Source of the DNA: Haemonchus contortus
Taxonomy: Eukaryota; Nematoda; Chromadorea; Rhabditida; Trichostrongylidae
Assembly (NCBI GenBank): GCA_000469685.2
Contig: LS997565.1
Location: 10,484,505 to 10,548,504, forward strand
Direction: 5' to 3'
DNA: 64,000 nt
In this document: positions 38,501 to 49,490 of the stretch, piece by piece
Layout of the letters: the number at the start of each line of letters is the position of its first letter
Position numbering within the stretch: position 1 is the first letter of the stretch
Made by a program: the position numbers and the translations under genes
Notes under the pieces: model-generated
Told to the model about the DNA's origin: nothing
Databases searched by the model: none
Seen by the model: only the letters and a program-made list of their open reading frames with translations

Positions 38501-38579
38501 AATAATGGATTGCGGGGCATACGCTCGTGACCGACTGGCTCTTTACTATCACACACGAGGCATCCTCTGTGATCAATAG
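35571..38579 (+). CDS. choline kinase (CKB-like), first exon not certain
   Basis: Exons: 35571-35692, 35775-35923, 36317-36419, 36545-36739, 36834-36942, 37389-37522, 37579-37726, 38344-38424, 38490-38579. They encode 376 residues without the first exon, close to nematode CKB proteins. The enzyme makes phosphocholine from choline and ATP, the first step of the Kennedy pathway in the cytosol. Key parts are present: the nucleotide-loop region (GGLTNLVYLV), a middle segment with GPKLLGIFPGGRFEEYIPSR, the phosphotransferase motif FCHNDLTSGNLL (His, Asp, Asn) and the choline kinase motif VDFEFSAYNYRGFDLAN. Intron 3 uses a GC donor (CCAG|GCGAGT), the only option that keeps phase. The exon at 38344 is doubtful: the good acceptor TTTCAG at 38313-38318 would put a stop in the matching frame, so the weak CGGAG just before 38344 is used. 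AATAAA is at 38627-38632. Confidence 0.9.
38020..38250 (+). repeat. tRNA-derived SINE inside a choline kinase intron
   Basis: Head GCAGAGGTGGTGTAAAAGC, body with GGTTGGGTACC, and tail with CACTACGATTCTAAATGG and GAACGAGATTGATTATC. It sits in the 617-base intron before exon 38344. Confidence 0.65.
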
Positions 38580-38632
38580 GTGTAGAAATTCGTTTAAAAA
38601 GTTGTGAATATTATGTACATAGTTGTAATAAA

Positions 38633-40067
38633 TATATAAAAATGTCTGAGCTACTTCTTGAGAGTGTGCCGTGCATATGCCTTCTGCCAGGCGTTGTCCT
38701 GGCAGTTGAGTGGTCATAAAAGTGATAAAAAATACTGTTCTGATGGAGCGAGGTTGTTCGTTAAATAATTTATGGTGTAAAAGTCAGAAAGTCGGGATTG
38801 TCAACAATTTCATCCACAACCTTTACATCATACATCAAGTTCGCCGTCTAGGGAGGCAGGCAATTCATGTGGGCAGTGTTGTGAACTCCTTCAGTAGAAT
38901 AGGGGCCTGAGTTATGGGATGCTTGGACTATTAGAGTCTGCCTGATTCTATCGAGCAATAGGATCACTTTCAGAGAGATCCTGATGATTCTAAGCTTTAA
39001 TAGCAGAATGTCGAGCGATCGGTAAAGTTTGAGTAGAGTTTCCAGCCAGCTCCTTGGTGACAAGCTGTATGCTCGATTTCTGGGGAAGTTAATGATCCCT
39101 GGAGACCACTCTGTTCAATTTTCTGGTCCCCATGGTTCTCGACGTAGAAAATCACCTCGGTACTTAGTGTCACTCAAAGTGCTGATCGGCCGATGACTGA
39201 CCCTGGCATCGTCGAACAAATATGACTGGCACGGAGTTTATTTACTGTGCCAGCCTAGGTCTCTTGCTCCACTGAGCCCAGCGTCTTTTTGCTCGCACCT
39301 CTCCTTGTCCACTCATTTCACCCAAAAATCAATCGAAGATCAGTACCGCTCTTTTATCACTCTTCACTTTTACTTCATACCGGTCAGCTATAGAAAAGTA
39401 ATGACTCGTAAATGGTTTATTTCCTATCTTTCTCAAAAGACACTATTTTTAGGAGGCTCCTAAAAAGAAGATCCTTGAAAAATCATCTATTAGAAGGGTA
39501 AATTGAATTGATACTCCAGTAACTTTCATAATTGGGAGCAACGAGGTCTAGGAAACCTTACTTGTTCTCGGAAGTATTCAGGGTAACTCGTAACATTTCC
39601 CTTAATTCCATATGATATTATTTTCATTATAAGTGGAAATTCCATAAAATTATTTCAATCATCCCTGTAGGACCTAGAGTCTTGTCAATTCTAGACCGTT
39701 TCGAAGCTTGACATGCTCCGGTGACAGGTTTGTGCTCCAGAACATCCTCGGGAAGCCAAAACCTTATAGGATGATGGGACTCGAGAAAGCTAGTGTCAAG
39801 TAGCAAACCCTATCTAACTATTCGATAGAAGTACTTCAGATCGAAGAAAGATATTACAAAGTGTTGGAGTGTTTTTCTACGAAAGAGACGTCCTTGTAAA
39901 GAAAAATTTCAGAAAAGTTCTATTAATTTAATAGCTATTTTTGGAAACAACCCATTTCTACTATGAAGCTTTTGCTGTTCGCTGATTATTTTCATACGTG
40001 TTCCTCACGCAGTGGGTCACTTTTACAGGTTCCAAATCTAAACAGTAATTTTTACAGCCCCGGCGGT
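38633..40067. other. spacer between choline kinase and UGT
   Basis: No exon seen. A TTTTTACAG at 40049-40057, ten bases before the UGT start codon, could be a spliced-leader acceptor. Confidence 0.4.
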
Positions 40068-43000
40068 ATGCGGTATCTTGCCTTCTTATGGTTCCTTCCA
40101 CAATGTTTTTCATTGAATATTCTGCTCTTCCTACTGGGCACGAATCAGTATGAAAGAAACATTTTCGAGTTTCTCGCCCAACAGCTTGCTCTCCGACATC
40201 ATCAAGTGACGACGGTTAAGCCGATTTTGATTCCTGAAGAGCCTCGACTTGTCAAGCCCAAACTCCACCTGGTAAAAGAGAAAACATTGAAGAATTTGCT
40301 ACCGAGGTGAGATATGTTGTTGTGGTAGTTAGAGTTTTCCTCATTCCGAGGAACCAACTCCAACAATCCTGAATTCTTGAGAAAACGCTGCAAGAGGTAC
40401 TTTAATCACACATGGGGTCTATGCCTGGGAAGGCCACTTTGACGAACCCCAAAGGGCGTAACCGAGGTCTCTTTCCTTGCATGACAGAAAACTTGGCTTT
40501 TTGTGTTCTCTGAACCTACTCCCAACTCAGCCTCAAACCTTTCTTTGAAGAATCAGAGCTAACAGGTAAGGGACCACTACGATTATTTGATGCAGCTGAT
40601 CAGAAAATAAACGCTATGGTTAAGCCGTTTGAGTGCTACGGTCCTTGAGAGTTCGCTTTATCGTAAGGTCGTAAGAAACGTTTTAGAGGTTAAGTGGTGT
40701 GTGATGAAGAATAATTTATGATAATTTATGATTTCTAGACACAGTTGTGTCCACAATCTATAATATAGAGGTTTATAAATCAAGAAAGTGGCCTTGACTT
40801 ATAACTGTCAGCCGCCTAGTGAGACCCCACTGCATAGAACAAGTAAAGTACAGGCAGTAGTGTAGAGAACATTCGAAGTTCGACCGCCACACTGAGCGCA
40901 TATTAATACTTGATCTTGCGTTATCGTATTACTTTCCTCATTTTGTTGTAGGTGGTGTAGTGGTAGTGGTGCACTATAACACACGTATAGTGGTTCAAGG
41001 TTCGACTTCCGGATCGAACTCGCCTAGTCCAACCAAGCCTTCCAGCCTCTCGAGGCCGGTTAATTGGCACTGTACTCGACTACGGCATTACCCTTTTTTC
41101 TTATTTATATCCTGTAAGTCACTTTCTTTGCCAATTAGACAGCATAGGGTCTTCTTACTTTTCTTATTATTGGAAAATTCGGCAAACAATTCCTATAGAA
41201 ACACAGTATTTGCTGCTCTACCTGCGCTCAAACCATTATAGCACCCTTGAATAAAAGAATCAATTTATAGATAAGGACAGCCGTAGTCTTTGACGACCTC
41301 TCGAATAGTGTTTAATGATTTAGAGAACTGTCAGATGCTTTACAAAAAGCCTATGACGTTACTCCATGGAAGAATGAGTATGAGGAAGAAGATTACGACG
41401 AAGTATACTGGAAAGCTCACAATGCGAGTTGTTACAAGGTAAGTACTTGCGGATTACCATCACCTGATCTACCGTTAGTTGTGACGGTTCAATGTAAGCA
41501 AGCTCTTCTCTCTTCGATAGTGATAACCTGAAGCTCCTCCCTACAAGGTAGGCGACCACAGTAGAAAACTGACAACACCGAGCCCTTTCCTGGACCTGAA
41601 AAGCCTGTAGCACCACATTGTTGCTCCTGACTGGGTCCAGTCTGAGATTCGGGTGCCACAATAAGGGGGCAGGTGGACTTCTATGAATCGTAACCCTGAA
41701 TGCCATGCACCAGAATCTGTATATTATGACTAAGATGACCAGAACGACCAGTGAGGTACCGCAAAGTACTATGACCATATCATGGTAAGGATTCATTAGA
41801 TGTTTCTAGGGGATGGTACCCATACTCACCCAATCAATACCTATCCAAATCACTAAGACGTTCGAAATAAAAAATTGACCGATATCTTGCTTCCTAGTCT
41901 CGTTCGTATTCTTAAACAGTGAGGCTCCGAGTCATTGCTGTTTACTGATCACAATGCCGCTATTCTGCTTTTTTTTTTTTATTTGTTTACATTTTCGAGA
42001 TGTTGAATTCCAATCTGATGGACACTATACGAAAGGAGACTATTGACGTTGCAATAGTTTATGCTGGTAACCCATGTCAACTTGCAATCACCCACGTATT
42101 GGCCATTCCGGTCATCTATTTCGATTTGGAAGGTGAGTTCTCAGAAGAAAGGTTCATCCAGTAAAGAAGAATTACTGAATCGTCTTGAATATCCTTTCTC
42201 AAGGTCTGTCCGATGAAACATTGGTGGCATCCAATTCGCCGCTCAATCTGAACATCCCTCCGTCAAGATGCTTTCTGCCTGAGGCAAGTTTTTCACGGCA
42301 ATTAATTGAACCTAATGGCACAGTTTGACTTTCACACACAAAAAATTTAAGAGTTTCTGAAAATCTTTGAGATAAGGTCCTAAATCTTAGCATTTCCTGA
42401 CAATGCTTTTCCTTCATTTTTTTGAAGGAATTATTCAAACACTGAGTGCAGAGGTGATTAGGAAATGTAAAGGAGGCAATAAAGAAGAAATAAAAAATGC
42501 CAGAATGACTTTCATGAAATAAGTCAAATACCAAGAGACTTAAAGATTTTCAGAGCTTTTTTTATAGCTACCTCATCCCGCTCTCAGTCGATTTCGCAAT
42601 GGCCTCTGTTACATGAGAGAGTATTTGGTTCAAAGTGGAATTACTCCTATGGCTAAGCTTCTTTCAAAGAAATTCCGGCAACTGGATGATCCCATTACGT
42701 CAATGTTTGCTGATGACTACTACCTGAAAAAGAAGTTTGTTTTCCATGGAGTTTCGGTGAGCTTTATTCAATTAAAGATTTTCACCAAACGTCCATTTTA
42801 GGTTTCCAAACTTCCCCAGTTCGACTGAACTTCTACGCTCAAGCTCACTATTTTTCGTTAACACTGATCCTCTGTTGGAATTTCCACGAGCGCTTTCTCC
42901 GAAAATTATTCCTGTTGGTGGACTTCATGTGGATCAGCCCAAGCCTCTATTTGCGGTTGGTTTTATTTCGAGGGTTATATTTATACAACCACTCAGTTGC

Positions 43001-44844
43001 ACCGTGATATCCATGTATATGGCTTCGAGAATAGTGTTCGCCAGTCAGTTCTGATTTATAAAAGGAAAAGTATGTTCTGTATCGTATAGACACTACACTA
43101 ACCTTAGCTCTTCTCCGGTTTTCCGGTGTAATCAAGAATAGCCCTTGTCCTTCACTTTATGGCCTTCATATCTCTTCTTACTCATTTTTTTTATGAAAAC
43201 AAGTTCAATTTAGCCGTGGAATACATCGATTGAATCGGCACAGGATGGTCTGATTGTAGTCAGCCTTGGGACACAGGCTAACCACGCTCACATGACAGAA
43301 TCGCAGGTGAGACTCATTCATAAATACGTCCTTATGAGCTCTTCAATTATAAGTAAGTATTGCTACATTTCTGTTCCAATTTTTCAACTGTTCAATTTTG
43401 GGGAATACCTTTTTTCCGACAGCGGCATTTTAGTAGGTACCTTAACAACATGAATACTCTACAAATGCTAAGAGCATGTTGAAATCAAAGAAATAAATTA
43501 TTTTACCAAGATTGATTAAATCAAGATCTTCGTTTTTTCAAGTTTGCCCTACGATTTTTGGATAGCCAACCTTCAATTATCAGCGAATTTCGGTATTCCC
43601 CAGAATATCTCTGAACGATTTGACATCCTACTGGTTCTCATGGTGTTCCTAATGTTGTACAATATTGCAAAAATTTGTATGTTCAGGCAAAAGCTATTTT
43701 GGGAGCACTGTCGAAACTCACCACCTACCGTATTTATTGGCGAATTGGACACAAAGTCGAACTGAAAAATGTGACGGAGGACAATATACCGTCTCACATC
43801 AATTTGACAGCTTTCATTCCTCAAAATGATCTGCTAGGTGGGGTAACACACTTCACTCTGTGACCACACCCCTTTCACCAGACAGCGTTTCCTACTTTCA
43901 GCTCACAAATCCTGTAAACTGTTGGTGACAAACGGTGGAATGTCATCAGTTATGGAAGCTGTAGCACATGGAGTACCGATCGTTGGAATACCGCTTTATG
44001 GAAGTAACAGACATAACTTGAAGAAAGTTGTAAACAAAGTACGTTTTCATCTCAAAGATCCTACGCATTTCTATGTGACTAGTCAGCTTCGTGGTCCCTT
44101 TGTTGAACTTGTTTTCACGCTCCCTTTCTTTCAGGGACTTGGACTGATGGTCAGTAAAAAGGAGTTGAGAGAAGATAAACTGCTGAGCACAATGAAATCC
44201 GTACTTCAAGGAAGCAGGTAAGCGATTCAGGAACAGGTTGGGTGAATGGTTGAGATACTGCTTCCTAGAGAGTGGTAGAGGCGTGGTAATCACACATGGC
44301 TCACTATCACGGTCCGGGTATGGTATCAAATCCCTTCTCAATTTTATGTAGGAGGTATTTCATAAAATGGGTTCCTGATCAGTTTTTTGACTATGTGGGG
44401 TCGAGTTCATAAAGTATAGGAGTCCAAATTCTTTGATGGTCAGGGAACTCACGGCGCATCCTGGTACCATGCGAGAGGACTTCAACACGTGTGTGCTCTG
44501 GAGGTGTTTAACTTCTATTTTTTGTAATTTTTAGATTCACAAAAGTGGCAAAGGAGATGTCCAAAGATTTCCGGTCACGACCGTCGACACCATTCGAAAT
44601 AGCTCTACACTATATTGAAGTGGTTGGACGACACCGTAGTTCAGGCTTTTATGGTGCGACACCTGTCAATCCTCTGCTCACACTGAATCTCGACTTCTTA
44701 GCTATGATCCTTCTAGTCACATACATTGTTACTTATTTATTTATTCAATCTTTACTTTCAATTTGCCAACGATCATCTGTACCGTCCATTGTCATTACTG
44801 CTGATGAAAACAGTAAAAAATTACGGTCAAAGAAGGAAAATTAG
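40068..44844 (+). CDS. UDP-glycosyltransferase (UGT), divergent catalytic residues
   Basis: Eleven exons: 40068-40306, 41324-41438, 42000-42132, 42204-42283, 42568-42734, 42802-42955, 43214-43306, 43687-43837, 43902-44038, 44135-44217, 44535-44844. Phases fit throughout; the product has 553 residues, normal for a UGT. UGTs move sugar from UDP-sugar to lipophilic acceptors in the ER lumen. Seen here: signal peptide (about 1-18), the mid-region LFFVNTDPLLEFPRA (about 261-275), VVSLGTQ (about 311-317), a UGT signature starting TNGGMSSVMEAVAHGVPIVG (about 387-406), one C-terminal membrane helix (about 503-527), and a tail ending KKEN, a KKXX ER-retrieval signal. The N-terminal catalytic His is not found, and the donor-binding Asp-Gln pair reads Ser-Asn (412-413). 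Intron 4 has a GC donor at 42284. Exon 5 ends at a GTTTGT donor because a later GTGAGC breaks phase. AATAAA is at 45068-45073. Confidence 0.92.
40951..41084 (+). repeat. tRNA-derived SINE, 5' half, in UGT intron 1
   Basis: Head GGTGGTGTAGTGGTAGTGG, B-box-like GGTTCGACTTCC and body GGTTAATTGGCACTGTACTC. Confidence 0.7.
41359..41796 (-). CDS. antisense ORF nested in the UGT gene, one membrane helix, unrecognised
   Basis: Uninterrupted ATG-to-stop frame of 145 codons on the opposite strand of the UGT, mostly in its second intron but overlapping exon 2. Residues 8-28 (VIVLCGTSLVVLVILVIIYRF) form a strong membrane helix or signal anchor, followed by a basic region with PPAP. No family was recognised. 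Internal GTGATGG and TTTCAG|GT sequences could be splice sites. It may be a nested gene, or an antisense shadow of a coding exon plus a chance extension. Confidence 0.22.
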   Translation of the reverse strand: MNPYHDMVIVLCGTSLVVLVILVIIYRFWCMAFRVTIHRSPPAPLLWHPNLRLDPVRSNNVVLQAFQVQERARCCQFSTVVAYLVGRSFRLSLSKREELAYIEPSQLTVDQVMVIRKYLPCNNSHCELSSILRRNLLPHTHSSME

Positions 44845-45150
44845 CCATAATCTGATTTGTTCAGTAGATGGGGTACAATTGTTGTTGTATTTTTGTTGCT
44901 ATACGTGTTCCTTCACTCAGTAAAGCTTTATCATAAACATCCCTCTGCTATAAATTTATATTAGGGCTTATTTGCAACTTGCACACAAATTTGGAGTCCA
45001 ATCAGCTTTTTGACCGAGTCTATTTCTGCTCTAGGGAATCAAATTGCTTTTTTATATCAATTTGTAAAATAAATAACAGGGAACTCGGGCTAACTTACAT
45101 GATGAGAGATTGTTGCCCTTCCCTCTCTCTCTATCCCTCCCCTACCCGGG

Positions 45151-45250
45151 AGACTGGCAGTAGGATCGGTTTAGGAAATCGACTCGCCGCGCGCGCGGCT
45201 GTCGCGGACCACTCGCCCATACCCCTGAAAGTGCCCATTTTCCCAAGGAT
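45151..45250 (+). repeat. partial copy of MITE family C
   Basis: Shares GGAGAC and CGCGGCTGTCGCGGACCACT with the complete element at 50930-51169. The terminal repeat is diverged (GGCAGTAGGATCGGTTTAGG). Confidence 0.5.
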
Positions 45251-45931
45251 CTCCATTCACTGGTTGGCAGTCGTTCCCTAGATGATTCAGCTGCTATAGT
45301 GAGAAGACCGGCAGCGAGAAAAAAAGCGTGATCCAGTTCTCATAACAACCTCACATTGCTTAAGTACATTCCGCCACATTCGACTTCATTTGAACGAGTA
45401 CGTCCTAGGTGGCCCAGGTGAACGAGATCCAAGCCAGACCACTTGTACTAGAGGAATTCGTATCACTGAGACAGCTCTGGTACTTACCGGTACTCTAATT
45501 TTCATTTTTTTATCCGTAGACTTAAGGGCTCATGGGATGCTCACAGAGGTTCTCTCTCTTTCCTATGAGGGTGAATTATTGATTCTTTTCTTTTGCAACT
45601 CATTCAAGAAGTTTTTTACCATTTTGTCTTTGGCTTTTTGGTACACCACTGGCCAGTTCGTTCAGTATCTGCCCTCAGTTGTGCCTGATACAGTAACCAG
45701 TATGGCAATCAAGAGAAGATGATAGAATTTTTTTATAAAACCATTACATATAATATCAACATTCAAGCAATGATTGAAACCGGTTCATATGGTTGACCTG
45801 TGACCAGAATAAAAACCCAGTGAGATTTGCGACAATACAATCACAATGTTAAGCAGTAAAATTGAGAAAACGCGGTAGGAGATCAACAGTTAGCGTAGAT
45901 TCATAGCAGAAACAAAGTATAAACGTCTAAT
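45251..45931. other. spacer between UGT and tetraspanin 3' ends
   Basis: The convergent region holds an open frame at 45390-45722 (+) that lacks an ATG at its start and has no recognised domain. No poly(A) signal for the tetraspanin could be fixed. Confidence 0.35.
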
Positions 45932-48166
45932 TCATGGGATCAGAGATTCGCCGTGAATTCGATTATCGAACAAAAATTTGTGCGTGAAGAAACATAAAAA
46001 AACATTCAACAGGCATAGAAAAGCCATTATGGAGGAGACCAATATGGTCCCCTTTGAGTAGTAGTGCAAATCCCTGAGTAGTGGTTTATAACAGCCCTGA
46101 AAAATCAGTGTAAATAAAGTTTTGCTTTTCTCGTACTGCTTTTTCTACGGAAAGAGTTAATGCATATCAAGAGACGCATGCTATGTGTCAATTTGAACAT
46201 AGATGAGCGTACGTTAAAGGCACATTTCACGATAAAAATGGTTTCTGAGTTCTCGTCCTAGGTTTACCCAGTGGCCCCCAAGGGTAACAGGAAGGACGTT
46301 GTCGAGTCCCAAAATTCAACACCTAGGGCATCGTGGGAGCCCCGTTACCAGATCGCACGGACTCCCCGCCCCTCGATCGATATCACGTCAAACGAGTGTC
46401 GAGGCGATACAGATTGCAATATTCGTTCTAGGACCCACACACTATCACTACCAGGTGATCGTCGAGTGATGTGGCGATGTTTTTCTCCCATTCTTTTTTC
46501 CTCTGTTATTCTTTTTGCTGCTGCGATCCTGATTTTAATTTTCTACCTCAAGGAGCTGAAAAAGGTGGCTATTTCAGCTGTGACTTGGGTTTTTTGTTAA
46601 CGTGTGCCTATGATGAATGAATTTTACAAAAATAGTCGCCCTACGACCAGCATTCGTTTAGTGCAAGTCGATTGTAATGCGTAAATATTGAGTGTTCTAA
46701 GTAACCTAAAAAAATGGAGTATATAGGAGATTTAAAAGACACCATATACCCAACTTCATCAAATTCCAGGGTCAATCAGTTGAGCTCGCGAGATTGGGGA
46801 GTGATGGCTGCTTTCGGGGGTCGTAGGAAGGTGCAAAAGCCATGCTGGTGGTGAGACAACTACCTAGTAGTCGTAGCGCGACACGAGTTCATAGAGACTC
46901 TTTCTATGTTCCCCGGGCTCCCAAGGCATTGGAAAGTTTGAATAGACATGCACGACTTGATGGCAATCAAAATTACTCACTTTCGTTTCACATGTCGAAC
47001 AACAGCTTGGTGGAACACGTGGTCTCGGCCATCTGGAAATTAATATCTGCGTTCAGGCCCTCTCGCGACTATCAGGATACTCACCTGTCGTAGGTCATGA
47101 ACCAGTAAGAGTTCAGCCAGGCTGTGGGGCTCCTTTGGTCGGTGATCCCACAACAAGCATACTGTAATAATTCTTATGAGCGTCAAGAAGTTCTAGGCTT
47201 CTTATGAACCGGTAACGTACATAAGTTCGACCTACCTTTTCATGTAGCTGATCCCACGAAAAAGTCAGATCATCAGCGAAAGGATTACCGTATTCAGTCT
47301 GCAAACTGTAATTCATCCATTCTAGAATTACTCCGGAGTCGATCTGGAAACAATGAAATCCCAACAGACTTGAAAGGTTTTCATTCTATCGCACGTACCT
47401 CGTTACGCAAGCGGAAACCGAAGCAGCAGCCAACGATGCTTAGCAGGCATATAAAGAACATCAGAATCGCGTACTGAAGTATAAACGTTGCTAACTGAAT
47501 ATGAGAAATTTGCAGTGAAATTTCTACCGTCAGAGTAATCGGCGAATATGTGGCCATGGCCGAAAGTAGACCCAGAGGAGCCGTTACCAATGCAAATGCT
47601 CCAACTGCTAACATCACTGAGGCAGCCGTAAGAAGTTCTCGGCTACCGATGATGGTGGTGGCAAATTCCAGTTCTGCTAATGCTCGTATTGAAAAACCGA
47701 CCACTCCAACAGAAAATATCTGGAAATTGTTCATTAAAAGAGGGGAAATAAAAATTTTACCCCCAAATTGCTACTGTGTGATTCGCTGAAGAAGTAGTCA
47801 TACTCGAATGCAGTCGACGCGCGGCGAGACAACTATCAAGGACTTGCCGCGCACCTAGTATAACGCTTTATACTCATCTCTGTTCATTTTCTTCAGATTC
47901 GCAAGCATTGGACCAGATTTTCTGCTCTTTTTGAGCCAGGATCAGGATAATATAGTACCCATAAGAAAGCTTTCAGATAGGTCAGCATGTGAGCTTCCTC
48001 TGGATGCGAGGTCCTGCACTGCTCGAGTAAAACAGACTGGTAATTCTAGTGTTTACTTTATTTCGAGGGCAGTCCACTAGGTAGTAAATAATTCAGTCTC
48101 AAGAAAAAAGATGTTATGACGCACCGCTGTAGTGGAAACTAGAAGCAGAATGACTAATCGAACCAT
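45932..48166 (-). CDS. tetraspanin
   Basis: Six exons, from high to low coordinate: 48125-48166, 47399-47719, 47236-47343, 47085-47161, 46981-47032, 45932-46096. Phases fit; 765 bases give 254 residues. Tetraspanins organise membrane microdomains at the cell surface or in vesicles. The helices are TM1 (about 3-25, spanning the exon 1-2 junction), TM2 (about 45-70), TM3 (about 89-115) and TM4 (about 217-237). The large outer loop has the family marks CCG at 160-162, PPSCC at 190-194, and GC at 201-202 just before TM4. A further Cys lies at 197. Exon 2 contains a 33-base stretch (GTAGAA...TTCAG) that looks like an intron but is read here as coding, since it keeps frame and is very short. The last intron (46097-46980) holds a MITE family B copy. 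Confidence 0.9.
46216..46440 (+). repeat. MITE family B copy in a tetraspanin intron
   Basis: Begins AAAGGCACATTTCACGATAAA, with inner GACGTTGTCGAGTC corresponding to GACGCTGTCAGGTC in the copy near 54200. It overlaps the start of an open frame at 46271-46600 (+). Confidence 0.5.
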
Positions 48167-48279
48167 TTGGATTACTTTGTTCCTTGTACAAAAATCATGC
48201 ACTCCCTGAATCAAGATGATCAGCTGTAAGACGGTCTTACTCAGAAAACTGTAACTGAACATTGACACAGGCTTCTATA

Positions 48280-48329
48280 GAGTAACGAATGAATAGGCGT
48301 GGGTATGGGTACCCATTCATTCGTTACTC
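48280..48329. promoter_or_regulatory. perfect 15-bp hairpin upstream of tetraspanin
   Basis: GAGTAACGAATGAAT (48280-48294) is the exact reverse complement of ATTCATTCGTTACTC (48315-48329), with a 20-base loop that itself holds GGGTACCC. It lies 113 bases upstream of the tetraspanin start codon. It could be a palindromic regulatory site, a small inverted-repeat transposon or a small-RNA precursor. The role is unknown. Confidence 0.35.
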
Positions 48330-49384
48330 GATAGTTAGGTTAGGGTCGCTACATTACAAAAAGACATGCTGACTAAGCGAATGACTAAAATCTCGATCAG
48401 ATACTCAATAGACTTACATTACTCCGACCAACGGTATGAAGCACAAAGAGGTTGAATCAATATTTCGGTGCCAGGTTTGATGAGAGTGTGTAAACATCGT
48501 CGAGTATTGTACAAATACAGATTGACCGAGGGATCGCCACGCCAATCCAATGTTCCCAAAATGAAAATCATCCAAGGCGATTAGGAAGGAACTCAGACCC
48601 ACTTTGCTTGCCACTGGCAACTTCTAACTGGCAGGCAGTAGGCTATGAACGGCTGTCGGCAAGATCCGTATGTATTCCGTGATAGCACTGAATTCGGGAC
48701 TGAAGAGCGTGTTACCGCAGGTGTGAATAAAGGGTGAGCTAAAACCCCACAAGGATGGCGATTTGTGAGCAAATCTTCGTAATCGGACGGGGCTCGAACA
48801 CGTGCTTGTGCGGGCACCGTGCTTTTTATCCCTTACACCACGGAGATCTCGCTTGTCCTCGCCTCCTTAAGCTGAAGCCGTTTGGTTCTGATCAATCGTT
48901 TGAATGCCTACTTGGCCTAGTCAGCCTAGTCACTAACTCAAAGGACCCGGCCATTGTACAAAGTAATTGTCCAATTAGTAATTCTGAAACCAAATGCCCA
49001 AGTATGTTGAGAGGAAGGCTTGATTGCTTCGAATGGACATCCATTCCTGATTCGATCCTCAGACTATGCGGGTGGTGGCCACGCCAAGTGCCTTTATCCC
49101 CTGCCCTATCATAACATATGCTCTTCTTACTATGATTCACTGGCAATTCGGGGAGTCAAGGCTATGAATGTCAGTAGTACGCGGTTAGAAGACCTTAAAC
49201 ACATTTTTTGATGAGTCGGTCTTTTGCAATGTCTCCATTGGAGATGAAGGCTGGACCTTCTGTGGAAATAGGACTTGCAAAGAAGGCCACCTTGAAGCTG
49301 CTTAGGTGCTGATCAAATGACATGTGAGTAGCAATGCACAACCTTTATAGGTGCTCACGTTTGTTTATTTATTTTCACAATAAC
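48330..49384. other. spacer with a second tRNA-like repeat
   Basis: At 48786-48850 the minus strand reads a tRNA-like segment (GTGGTGTAAGGG ... GTTCGAGCCCC) without an acceptor stem, probably the head of another SINE. The long frame at 48755-49114 (+) runs through it and is rejected as a gene. Confidence 0.4.
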
Positions 49385-49490
49385 TTTATTATTACTGTAT
49401 TTATTCACAATAAGGCACATCTTAACAGAACAACGAATAACCTGATTCAAACGAGCAAAGAAACATGAATAAGTGAAAATAAAGCCGAAT

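Noticed and set aside
46271..46600. 109-codon plus-strand frame as a full gene
   Set aside because: It begins with GTG inside a MITE family B copy, has no start Met, and lies in a tetraspanin intron. Kept only as a finding.
48755..49114. 119-codon plus-strand frame
   Set aside because: It runs through a reversed tRNA-like repeat head (48786-48850). No domain or splice support.
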